The notes below the pieces were generated by a model that saw nothing but the letters and a program-made list of their open reading frames with translations, was not told the origin of the DNA and ran no database searches. A stretch of 34,719 nucleotides of DNA from a virus. Of this stretch, positions 27,883 to 34,719 are shown piece by piece. The stretch covers positions 1 to 34,719 of the IMG/VR virus record IMGVR_UViG_3300025138_000155; one strand, written 5' to 3'. Within the stretch, counting starts at the first letter, position 1; every line of letters starts with the position of its first letter. The position numbers and the translations under genes were made by a program.

Positions 27883-28230
27883 ATGACTGATCAACGATCA
27901 GATGACGCCGTCGAGTACAGGCGTTTATACTACACCAAGACTTGGAAGCACCTGCGCAAGCTGGCACTCACCCGCGACGGTTACAGATGCCAGCACAAAG
28001 GCTGCAACAAGATGCTGGCGTCAGGTCGGCGGTGGCGCAACAGCGCGGTCGTTCACCACTTGCATCCACACAAAGGCGACCTCGATTTATTCTATGACCT
28101 AGACAATCTGCAATCTGTTTGCTGGCCGTGCCACAGCGGCGACATCCAGAGCGGTGAGGCACTGGGATATGACACCCAGATCGGTGACGATGGATGGCCG
28201 ATCGACCCAAAGCACCCGATGGTTCGGTGA
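27883..28230 (+). CDS. HNH endonuclease, terminase-linked
   Basis: A 115-residue HNH nuclease. The pattern YYTKTWKHLRKLALTRDGYRCQHKGC, then AVVHHLHPHKGDLDLFYDLDNLQSVCWPCHSGD gives the zinc cysteines (CQ..GC, CWPC) and the HH / N / H active-site group of the family (VHHLHPHK, DNLQSVC..CH). In HK97-like phages an HNH enzyme works with the terminase at cos-type cutting. ATG 27883 overlaps the reverse copy of TGCAAGTC (27874-27883 minus). It comes directly before the small terminase. Confidence 0.9.
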   Translation: MTDQRSDDAVEYRRLYYTKTWKHLRKLALTRDGYRCQHKGCNKMLASGRRWRNSAVVHHLHPHKGDLDLFYDLDNLQSVCWPCHSGDIQSGEALGYDTQIGDDGWPIDPKHPMVR

Positions 28231-28322
28231 CGGGGGGAGGGTCAATCTCTACCGCAAACCCATGCAAACCGCGCCATGTAACTAACAAAAAACGCGTTTA
28301 CGGAAATTTTCCAGAGTTTTAT

Positions 28323-28796
28323 ATGAGCCAAAAGAAACGATCAGATAAAAATAGCACCACATCTGCAGTTCAAGGCTTTGCTGGAGCGATGGAGGATGTG
28401 CCACTGCCTGAAGGCGTTGAACTTCGCGGCGAGGATGAAATGATAATCTGGCGGCAGTTCACCCGCGCACGCGCGAGGGAAGACTGGCGCGACATGGACC
28501 TGATCTTGCTCACTAAAATTGTGAAAATGGAAAGCGATATTCGCAAGCATCAAGACACGCTCGACCGTTCTGGCGTTATCATACAAAACAAACGTGGCAC
28601 GCTTGTCACAAACCCGCTGTTAAATGTTGTCGATACTTTGGAGCGTCGCCAGATGGCCGTGATCCGATCAATGAGTTTAAACCAACAACACAGCGACCCG
28701 CGCACAATAAACGCCTCGGCCAAATCTGAGAGTAACGCCAGATCGTTGCTGAAAACTATTGGCGTCGAAGGCTTAATCGCAACACCAATGAACTGA
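28323..28796 (+). CDS. Terminase small subunit
   Basis: A 157-residue protein. After a polar start (MSQKKRSDKNSTT), it has the helix-turn pattern GEDEMIIWRQFTRARAREDWRDMDLILLTKIVKMESDIRKHQ, then RSGVIIQNKRGTLVTNPLLNVVDTLERRQMAVIRSMSL. This matches the P27-like small terminase family (w..l......w...d...l..ya........G.....N.....l....). The ribosome site is weak. ATG 28323 fits the family; the frame is open back to 28194. It should recognise the packaging site. Unusually, the large subunit gene is over 5 kb away. Confidence 0.8.
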   Translation: MSQKKRSDKNSTTSAVQGFAGAMEDVPLPEGVELRGEDEMIIWRQFTRARAREDWRDMDLILLTKIVKMESDIRKHQDTLDRSGVIIQNKRGTLVTNPLLNVVDTLERRQMAVIRSMSLNQQHSDPRTINASAKSESNARSLLKTIGVEGLIATPMN

Positions 28797-28802
28797 GGCT
28801 AA

Positions 28803-30152
28803 ATGAAAACCGCAGAGTTTTTTGAGCATAAAGTTTCCAATGTAACTGATCTTATCCCCTACGCATTAAACAGCCGCACGCACAGCGACCAACAAATTGC
28901 CCAGCTTGCGGCGGCTATCAGAGAGTTTGGTTTTACGAACCCAGTGCTGGTCGATGAAGAAAATAACTTAATTGCTGGACACGGTCGGTTGTTGGCGGCG
29001 CGCAAATTAAAAATGGAGCAGGTGCCGTCTATTGTTGTCGCCGGTTTGGATGATCGGCGCAGGCGCGCGCTGGTTATTGCTGACAATAAACTGGCGCTAA
29101 ATGCTGAATGGGACGTTGAGGCGCTTGGCGTTGAGCTTGATGACTTGGCCGAGGAATTTGGCGAGTTGATGGGCTTCAGCCAAGATGAACTTGTCGCGTT
29201 ATTAACACCAAGTGAGGCAAGCGAAGAAAATAAAGGAGTTGGCTCTCTAGCTGAGCGTTTTGGAGTTTCTCCATTTAGTGTTTTAAATGCGCGCGAAGGA
29301 TGGTGGCAAAATAGAAAACGCGGTTGGCTCAACTTAGGCATTAAAAGCGAAGTTGGACGAGATATTGATCCAACAAATGTAGCGGCAAATTTACCAGATG
29401 GACATTACATGGCGGGACGCGGAAATAATGAAGGCGGTTCTATATTTGATCCAGTTCTATGCGAAATGGCTTATACTTGGTTCTGTCCTCCAAGCGGCAC
29501 CATTGTTGATCCGTTTGCTGGCGGGTCGGTACGTGGCATTGTCGCCAGCGTATTAGGCCGTCAATATGTGGGCCACGAATTACGAAAAGAGCAAGTGGAA
29601 GCAAACCGGTCGCAGTCAATAGAAGTTTGCGCCGACCCTCAACCTGTTTGGCATGTTGGCGATAGTAGAAACATTGATAAAAATTGTTCTGATGTTAAAG
29701 CCGATTTTATTTTTAGCTGTCCACCGTATGCTGATCTTGAAGTTTACAGCGACGATCCAGATGATATTTCAAATATGCCATATGAAAAGTTTTTGACCAT
29801 ATACACTGAAATAATTGGCAAGTCTTGCGCACTTTTAAAACAAGACGCTTTTGCGTGTTTTGTTGTTGGCGAGGTGCGTGATAAAAATGGCAACTTTAGA
29901 AATTTTGTTGGCGACACAGTCCAAGCATTTAGATCGGCAGGTTTGCATTTCTACAACGAAGCGATACTTGTGACTGCGGTTGGGTCATTGCCAATTCGAG
30001 CAACTAAACAATTTAACGCTGGACGAAAGTTTGGAAAAACTCATCAAAATGTTTTGGTTTTTGTAAAAGGTGACGGCAAGCGGGCCACAAAAAATTGCGG
30101 CCCAGTCAATGTTTATGTGCAAGAAAATCAGGAAGAAAGTGAAGCTGCGTAA
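28803..30152 (+). CDS. ParB-domain DNA methyltransferase
   Basis: A 449-residue two-domain protein. Residues 10-110 are a ParB-like domain (HSDQQIAQLAAAIREFGFTN and LIAGHGRLLAARKL, GHGR at 59-62). Residues 150-430 are a DNA methyltransferase: DPFAGGSVRG (236-245) is the AdoMet motif and SCPPY (305-309) the catalytic motif, in the order motif I then motif IV, so a class different from those with DPPY first. The RFGVSPFSVLNAREGWWQNRKRGWLNLGI segment is typical of this phage family. Adenine N6 or cytosine N4 methylation cannot be told. It may protect phage DNA or mark replicated DNA for packaging. Small terminase upstream, 6 bases. Confidence 0.85.
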   Translation: MKTAEFFEHKVSNVTDLIPYALNSRTHSDQQIAQLAAAIREFGFTNPVLVDEENNLIAGHGRLLAARKLKMEQVPSIVVAGLDDRRRRALVIADNKLALNAEWDVEALGVELDDLAEEFGELMGFSQDELVALLTPSEASEENKGVGSLAERFGVSPFSVLNAREGWWQNRKRGWLNLGIKSEVGRDIDPTNVAANLPDGHYMAGRGNNEGGSIFDPVLCEMAYTWFCPPSGTIVDPFAGGSVRGIVASVLGRQYVGHELRKEQVEANRSQSIEVCADPQPVWHVGDSRNIDKNCSDVKADFIFSCPPYADLEVYSDDPDDISNMPYEKFLTIYTEIIGKSCALLKQDAFACFVVGEVRDKNGNFRNFVGDTVQAFRSAGLHFYNEAILVTAVGSLPIRATKQFNAGRKFGKTHQNVLVFVKGDGKRATKNCGPVNVYVQENQEESEAA

Positions 30153-30418
30153 AGCAAGCCAGCGGCAAAACCATCTAGTTCGTGGCTCATTTCGCGCGCG
30201 TTCAAATGTCCACGGCTAATCAAAGTCTTACAGCCACCGCCTTCGTTTACGACACGCATAAGGCAATATCCTCCATATGCTTGAGATAAATAAAAATGTC
30301 CCACATTGGCTTTCCACGCGTTTGTTTTTTCATCTTTACTTGAATGCTCTAACGGGTTTTCGGTCATTATGTTGATATGATGCACTTTACGTGTAAGCGT
30401 TGTTTTGTTGTTTGCCAT
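30128..30418 (-). CDS. Unknown 96-residue protein, leftward
   Basis: Overlaps the methyltransferase 3' end by 25 bases on the other strand. The sequence (NKTTLTRKVHHINIMTENPLEH, VGHFYLSQAYGGYCLMRVVNEGGGCKTLISRGHLNAREMSHEL) seems a small soluble alpha/beta protein. No family recognised. It follows the 70-residue gene by 9 bases and is the last gene of the third leftward cassette. Confidence 0.6.
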   Translation of the reverse strand: MANNKTTLTRKVHHINIMTENPLEHSSKDEKTNAWKANVGHFYLSQAYGGYCLMRVVNEGGGCKTLISRGHLNAREMSHELDGFAAGLLYAASLSS

Positions 30419-30427
30419 TTGCCAGTC

Positions 30428-30640
30428 TCACACGTTGCAAATGTGGGCATTGTTTCCCATTTCATTGATTGCATAAATCATTGATTTTCCATCTTGAAAA
30501 GTTTTGCCATGTGCAATGGCTTGATCGAAACTTAAAAATAACTTGCGTGTTCTTTTTGCGCCTCTGCCACGAGCTACTGAAAAACTTGTCGCGGTTTTAA
30601 AGCAAAATTCTTCATGAGGTGTTTGAAAACTAATCTGCAT
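30428..30640 (-). CDS. Unknown 70-residue protein, leftward
   Basis: ATG 30640 follows AGGAGAAACA. The sequence is basic and beta-like (QISFQTPHEEFCFKTATSFSVARGRGAKRTRKLFLSFDQAIAHGKTFQDGKSMIYAINEMG). No family recognised. The promoter lies just upstream at 30672-30700. Confidence 0.65.
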   Translation of the reverse strand: MQISFQTPHEEFCFKTATSFSVARGRGAKRTRKLFLSFDQAIAHGKTFQDGKSMIYAINEMGNNAHICNV

Positions 30641-30671
30641 TTGTTTCTCCTAAGTGAATAATTGTTTCACC

Positions 30672-30700
30672 TAGATAAATAAATCAGAAAAATATGTCGA
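30672..30700 (-). promoter_or_regulatory. Leftward promoter PL3
   Basis: On the minus strand TCGACA (30695-30700), 17-base spacer, TATCTA (30672-30677). A GTGAA/TTCAC stem lies between the promoter and the AGGAG site. No palindrome in the spacer, unlike PL1 and PL2. Confidence 0.55.
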
Positions 30701-30757
30701 TAAAAATTCGAAAAAAAACGTAACAAATTCGACTAATCCCACTCAACTCAAATCTGA

Positions 30758-30772
30758 GCGTCGTGATGACGC
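30758..30772 (+). promoter_or_regulatory. Third copy of the conserved hairpin (GCGTC-GTGAT-GACGC)
   Basis: GCGTC (30758-30762), loop GTGAT, GACGC (30768-30772), same loop as the capsid copy. Both stem bases of one pair differ from the capsid copy (A-T changed to G-C), so pairing is conserved while sequence changed. ATGGAGGCC ribosome site follows, as before the capsid gene. Confidence 0.65.
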
Positions 30773-30800
30773 CCTGCATCCTAATAAATGGAGGCCGATC

Positions 30801-31331
30801 ATGGCTATCACTACAGAATTGTCTAAATTCTTTAAGCAAGAATTGCTCAAAGGTTCACATGATTTCGATTCGCACACGTTTCGCGTCGCTTTGATTAAAG
30901 TTGGCGCGGCGCGCAACTACAACAAGGACGTCGGGTCATACTCATATTTGACTGGCGGTCCAATTTCTGCAGGCGAGAGCGATCCAAGCGCGGCATCCGA
31001 TCAGGTTACTGGCACAGGATACGACAGCACATTCGACACGTTTGCGACCGGCGCGCAGGCTGTGCTTGCCACGACAACACCTGCGGGAGCGTCGATTACT
31101 TATCCAGCGATTGATGGTGATAAAGCGATCATTGACTTTGCTGACAGCGTGTTTTCTTCGGTGACGGTCAGCGCGATTGGTTGTATCCTGTACAATGCAA
31201 GCATGTCGGCTGCGTCCAACAACTTGATTGCCTCGTTTGATTTTGGTGGAACAGTCAGCGCGACCGCTGGAGATTTCACTGTGCAATTTCCTACCCCAGA
31301 CGCTTCGAACGCAATCTTGCGGATAGCGTAG
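30801..31331 (+). CDS. Virion protein of marine-phage type
   Basis: A 176-residue protein starting with a helix (MAITTELSKFFKQELLKGSHDFDSHTFRVALIK), then a beta-rich, Gly/Ser/Thr/Ala-rich body with TGTGYDSTFDTFATGAQAVLATT, DGDKAIIDFADSVFSSVTVSAIGCILYNAS, DFGGTVSATAGDFTVQFP. This pattern is common in marine phage structural proteins whose gene precedes other adhesin genes. It has a strong leader (conserved hairpin, GGAGG site) so it should be abundant. Possibly a head fiber or decoration protein. Confidence 0.7.
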   Translation: MAITTELSKFFKQELLKGSHDFDSHTFRVALIKVGAARNYNKDVGSYSYLTGGPISAGESDPSAASDQVTGTGYDSTFDTFATGAQAVLATTTPAGASITYPAIDGDKAIIDFADSVFSSVTVSAIGCILYNASMSAASNNLIASFDFGGTVSATAGDFTVQFPTPDASNAILRIA

Positions 31332-31340
31332 GGCTGACCA

Positions 31341-32681
31341 ATGGTAAAGCTGGTCAATCGCGCAAAAATGAAAGTTGCCAGCGGCGGGGCTGGCGTATTA
31401 ACGCTGGGCCAAGCGTGCGACGGCTATCAGTCGTTTGCAGCGGCTGGCGTAACCGATCAAAATAAGCTGAGATATACCATCACTGACGGCGATGATTGGG
31501 AAATCGGAATTGGCACATATACAGCCAGCGGGACAACACTAGCACGCGCGCCGACTGAAAGCAGCAATTCTGGGAATGCTATTACTTGCGGTGCGCTTGC
31601 TGAAATATTTGTGACGATGGCGGCGGAAGATTTTACTGATAACGCTGCGCCAATCTTTGCTCACACAATACCAAGCCTAATAGAGGTGGGCGGAGGATCT
31701 GTTTCAACTATCAATGCTCAAGCTGTTGACGATTTTGGATTCCCAGTTAGTTACAGTTTCGATGCTCATATCGGAACTACAGTTTACACAGAAAGCAACT
31801 TGCCGCCGCAGCTATCGTCGGTCTCTATCAATCAAACCACGGGCGTTTACAGTTTGACGGCATCAAGCTCTCCATCGAATGCGGGGTCTCACAATTTTCG
31901 AGTCAGAGCGTCTGATGGTGTTAGGACTGCGGCAAAAACAGTGGTTTACACCCTCAACTTCCTTCCTACAAGTGGCTTAGTTGGCTACTACGATATGAAG
32001 GATTATTCCGGAAGCGGTAGCTGGCAGGACACGAGCGGCTCTTATAACACGAGCGGAAACTCAAATGGGCCAAATCTGACAATAAGCAGTAGCCTTACTA
32101 CGTACAACTCAAGCGGTACCGGCGGAATACCCTCGCTCACATTAGCGGCTGGCTCCAATGCAGTTTCTGTCGGCCCATCATACCCGACTAATCTTACGAG
32201 CACGTCATCACCTTACGATAATACTGTTGTCATGATATTTGCTAAACCAGCCTCACAAACGTCGTTTTACTTGATGGCAACGACAACCTCCGAAGGATAC
32301 GCACTGTATGGCGGAAGCGGCAGTAGCACAAGCCTACGTACTGGCACTAGTCTGACCGGATTCTGGGTACACGCCGCCGCTAAAACCACGTCAAAAGTGT
32401 ACATAGATAAAGTTGACGCAACCGCTTACACGACGAATGAGATACTCAACGCCTTCGCCTCAACTGCTAATGCGGATAAGTATCATTCTCTTGTGTTGAC
32501 GCATGGTCACTTCTTGAATGGCTGGTCTACAGGAAACATACACCCAGCCCTCGTAACTCTGGGTCCAATAGGAGAGCTTCGGGCTGTAGTGTTTTACGAC
32601 CGAGCACTAACGAGTGGTGAAGTAGCTGGAATACACGGATACTTTGCCTCAGATTACAGCTCCAGCGAAATGATTCAATAA
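31341..32681 (+). CDS. Adhesin-like virion protein with LamG-type C-terminal domain
   Basis: A 446-residue modular protein. Residues 1-95 (VKLVNRAKMKVASGGAGVLTLG, YQSFAAAGVTDQNKLRYTITDGDDWEIGIGTYTA) are the widespread marine-phage attachment module. Residues 105-210 are a cadherin/Ig-like beta domain (FAHTIPSLIEVGGGSVSTINAQAVDDFGFPVSYSF). Residues 215-446 (LVGYYDMKDYSGSGSWQDTSG to EIRAVVFYDRALTSGEVAGIHGYFASDY) look like a concanavalin/LamG lectin, ending in the typical 'YDRALTSGEV'. Codon use shifts after about 31690, suggesting acquired domains. Likely carbohydrate-binding on the virion. Confidence 0.75.
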   Translation: MVKLVNRAKMKVASGGAGVLTLGQACDGYQSFAAAGVTDQNKLRYTITDGDDWEIGIGTYTASGTTLARAPTESSNSGNAITCGALAEIFVTMAAEDFTDNAAPIFAHTIPSLIEVGGGSVSTINAQAVDDFGFPVSYSFDAHIGTTVYTESNLPPQLSSVSINQTTGVYSLTASSSPSNAGSHNFRVRASDGVRTAAKTVVYTLNFLPTSGLVGYYDMKDYSGSGSWQDTSGSYNTSGNSNGPNLTISSSLTTYNSSGTGGIPSLTLAAGSNAVSVGPSYPTNLTSTSSPYDNTVVMIFAKPASQTSFYLMATTTSEGYALYGGSGSSTSLRTGTSLTGFWVHAAAKTTSKVYIDKVDATAYTTNEILNAFASTANADKYHSLVLTHGHFLNGWSTGNIHPALVTLGPIGELRAVVFYDRALTSGEVAGIHGYFASDYSSSEMIQ

Positions 32682-33847
32682 TGCTTGGCAATAGCCCACT
32701 AGCAAGCGCGACATTAGCAGACATTGGCGCAGATAGCCTACCAATTATTGCAATTGTTGGTCTTGAGGCCACGGCAGAGGTCACAGACCAGCCAATTGCC
32801 TTTCAGTCTGCAACTGTCCAAATATCTGGCGTCGGCGCAACCGTAGCAGGCGCGGGTTACGTTGATATAATGATCGGCGCATACCGCACACTATACGCGC
32901 TAAATTTGACCGCTGAAATTGAGCCGTTGCCGCTGACAGGTTTGACGCGCTTAATGCTGATTAGTAGCGCAGGCGAGTTGACCGCAGAAAATGGCATTGC
33001 TGGAGTGCCGACATCTGTTCCGATATCAAGTGTTCAAAGCGCAATCAGCGTCGGGGCAGTTATTGCGTCTGTTTCTATCAGTAGTAACATTTCAGGCTTA
33101 GAGATTGCCGCTGCAACTACTACTGTCTCAATAATTGTTAATCAACATATTGATGTTGACGGATTTGGTTTGCTTTTTGAGCTAGAAAATCTAGCAAACA
33201 ACCCACATTTGCAGGTTGTTTCTGGTTTTAACATTTCGGCGGAAACAGAAACTCTCGGAAACTCACCACATTTGCAACTAATTTCTGGATTGCAATCTCT
33301 TGGGGAAGTTGAAGATTTAGACAACACTCCCTTAGTTACAACTTTATTCGGCGTTGAAATTCTAAGTGAATTAGAAAGTTTAGACAACACGTCTGTCATT
33401 CAAGTTTTGCCGAGCGTTGAATGTGCAACGCAGCTTGAGCCTGTTGATAACAGACCAGGAAATGCTACGCGCGTCGGCAGTCTAGAGCTAATATCACAGA
33501 CAGAAGCAGTCGCAATTGCGCACGGATGTGGGATTGAGCTTGCAGATTTAGAGTGTCTAGCAAGCGCAGGCAATGTGATTGCTTCAATTGCGCAGCGGCG
33601 AACAATTATAGGCGTGCAGGCGGCACAAGAATTGAGTGATTTAGAGGCAATTTTTATTGCTTTCCCAATATCAATTGGCATTGGTGGAGTGCAGGCAGTG
33701 ACTGCGCTTGGTACTGTGCAGTTAATTGAAGTTGTGCGCGTGCCGTTTGCTAAATCACTTCCTGCAGGTCTGTCAAATTTCGTATTTCTTTCACCAGCAA
33801 ATGCAAATTCTGCAATTGTTGACAATAAAATAAACAGGTTGGGCTAA
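32681..33847 (+). CDS. Repeat-rich beta protein of the virion island
   Basis: A 388-residue protein. The first ten residues are a short lead, then beta-rich units. Between residues 155 and 270 there are near-tandem units of about 21 residues with pattern G....E.E.L.N.P.lq.is (for example SAETETLGNSPHLQLIS and GEVEDLDNTPLVTTLF). The end (GVQAVTALGTVQLIEVVRVPFAKSLPAGLSNFVFL) matches repeat proteins of marine phages (GV.A...LG.v). Probably a stacked beta fiber or filament. The start overlaps the previous stop by one base. Confidence 0.7.
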   Translation: MLGNSPLASATLADIGADSLPIIAIVGLEATAEVTDQPIAFQSATVQISGVGATVAGAGYVDIMIGAYRTLYALNLTAEIEPLPLTGLTRLMLISSAGELTAENGIAGVPTSVPISSVQSAISVGAVIASVSISSNISGLEIAAATTTVSIIVNQHIDVDGFGLLFELENLANNPHLQVVSGFNISAETETLGNSPHLQLISGLQSLGEVEDLDNTPLVTTLFGVEILSELESLDNTSVIQVLPSVECATQLEPVDNRPGNATRVGSLELISQTEAVAIAHGCGIELADLECLASAGNVIASIAQRRTIIGVQAAQELSDLEAIFIAFPISIGIGGVQAVTALGTVQLIEVVRVPFAKSLPAGLSNFVFLSPANANSAIVDNKINRLG

Positions 33848-33848
33848 C

Positions 33849-34172
33849 ATGTCAGACGAGTTTATAATCAAGCAAAACGACACACTTCCAACACTGACGG
33901 CGGTGTTGCGCAATGCAAGCGGCACAGTTGCCGATCTGACGAATTGCACAATTACGTTTAAAATGGGCAGTGAAATTGCAACTAAAACATCTGCAGCGGC
34001 AACGATAACAAACGCAATCGGCGGCGGTGTTAGCTACCAATGGACCGCAAGCGATACAGACACGGCAGGCATATATCTTGGCGAGTTTGAAGTGGTCAAG
34101 CCAACTGGTCTAAAAGAAACGTTTCCAAATTCCGAGCCATTTCGCGTCATTGTGCGGCAGGACTTTTTGTAA
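33849..34172 (+). CDS. BppU-type baseplate/fiber attachment domain protein
   Basis: A 107-residue protein. DEFIIKQNDTLPTLTAVLRNASGTVADLTNCTITFKMGS, then TNAIGGGVSYQWTASDTDTAGIYLGEFEVV match the BppU N-terminal fold (q.D..p.....l.d..g...dl....v.f.......G.v.y.......t..G.y..ef.v). It closes the adhesin island and is directly followed by the terminase in the same reading frame. It probably anchors fibers to a baseplate. Confidence 0.8.
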   Translation: MSDEFIIKQNDTLPTLTAVLRNASGTVADLTNCTITFKMGSEIATKTSAAATITNAIGGGVSYQWTASDTDTAGIYLGEFEVVKPTGLKETFPNSEPFRVIVRQDFL

Positions 34173-34175
34173 ACT

Positions 34176-34719
34176 TTGACCAGAGGCAAGAAGGTCGTTG
34201 CATTCATTGAAGCCTTCTGTTTGATCCCAGAGGGTCAGTATGTCGGCCAGCCAATGAAACTTCTGCCGTTTCAGAAAAAGTTTATCATCGATGTCTATGA
34301 CAACCCATCAGGCACAAGCCGCGCATATCTAAGTGTCGCGCGAAAAAATGGAAAATCTGCGTTAATTGCAGCAATATTGCTGGCGCATATCGTTGGGCCA
34401 GAGGCAAAGCAAAACAGCCAGATTGTCAGCGGCGCACGATCACGCGATCAAGCGGCGCTTGTGTTTAAGCTGGCCGAGAAAATGGTGAGGTTATCGCCGC
34501 AGTTATCAGAGATTGTCAGGGTCGTGCCAAGCAGCAAAATGCTGATCGGCTTGGTAATGAATGTTGAATACAAAGCAATAAGCGCAGAAGCCGGGACAGC
34601 GCATGGTTTGTCGCCGGTTTTGGCGATTTTGGACGAGGTCGGTCAGGTTCGAGGACCGCAAGATAGTTTCATTGAGGCGATTGAAACCGCTCAGGGCGCG
34701 CACTTATCGCCGCTTTTGA
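34176..34719 (+). CDS. terL: Terminase large subunit, N-terminal part
   Basis: The first 181 residues of an HK97-like large terminase, running off the window. MTRGKKVVAFIEAFCLIPEGQ, then KLLPFQKKFIIDVYDN form the N-terminus, SVARKNGKS is Walker A and VLAILDEVGQ Walker B with the catalytic Glu; SAEAGTAHGLSP is also a family motif. The start is TTG 34176, three bases after the TAA of the previous gene and in the same frame. ATPase that drives DNA into the head; the C-terminal nuclease half is outside the window. Confidence 0.92.
   Translation, partial: MTRGKKVVAFIEAFCLIPEGQYVGQPMKLLPFQKKFIIDVYDNPSGTSRAYLSVARKNGKSALIAAILLAHIVGPEAKQNSQIVSGARSRDQAALVFKLAEKMVRLSPQLSEIVRVVPSSKMLIGLVMNVEYKAISAEAGTAHGLSPVLAILDEVGQVRGPQDSFIEAIETAQGAHLSPLL

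Noticed and set aside
1-34719. tRNA genes, CRISPR arrays, insertion sequences, transposases
   Set aside because: None was recognised by eye in either strand; a covariance search for tRNAs would settle it.

Overview
The window is most of the genome of a tailed, temperate siphovirus-type phage of an alphaproteobacterium, probably a marine one. It starts inside the portal gene and ends inside the large terminase gene, so only the terminase C-terminus and portal N-terminus are missing. The alphaproteobacterial assignment rests on four things: gene-transfer-agent-like tail genes (a GTA gp10-type chaperone and a GTA-like 3-TM holin), small proteins of types I associate with alphaproteobacterial prophages, medium GC content rich in GCG codons and GCGC words, and virion modules typical of marine phages. 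The host genus cannot be read from the sequence. No tRNA, rRNA, CRISPR array or insertion sequence was seen.

Layout. 1-4118: head genes (portal end, protease, HK97-fold capsid, connectors, tail terminator). 4201-12653: tail (tube, frameshifting chaperone, tape measure, distal tail, GNAT acetyltransferase, central tail protein, fiber, fiber chaperone). 12653-14881: lysis cluster of eight packed small genes ending in a T7-type amidase. 14878-19127, leftward: a small-gene cassette ending in an XRE-type HTH protein, then DNA-binding and membrane proteins, tyrosine integrase, excisionase and a degenerate serine-recombinase-like protein. 19434-26802, rightward: early replication region (RHH regulator, nucleases, ParB-like protein, SSB, RepA-like ATPase, an 11-bp-phased iteron array, hypothetical genes, late-regulator candidate). 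26803-27386, leftward: second small cassette ending in a paralogous HTH protein. 27387-27882: regulatory gap with promoters, two intrinsic terminators and a large inverted repeat. 27883-30152: HNH nuclease, small terminase, ParB-methyltransferase. 30128-30640, leftward: third small cassette. 30801-34172: an island of virion/adhesin genes lying between small and large terminase genes. 34176-end: large terminase start.

How it works together. Integrase, excisionase and the leftward regulators should serve lysogeny. The RHH protein lies behind one copy of a motif (TGCAAGTCTA plus a second GTCTA-like half) that also precedes the ParB-like gene, the SSB gene and the packaging region, so it may be an early regulon switch. 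Replication probably starts at the iterons just after the RepA-like ATPase. Capsid, tail tube and the first island gene share a conserved hairpin before the ribosome site, with a compensatory base change, which suggests shared post-transcriptional control. The strongest candidates for something undescribed are this hairpin, the paired HTH cassettes with palindromes inside their promoter spacers, the TGCAAGTCTA regulon, and the phased iteron origin.
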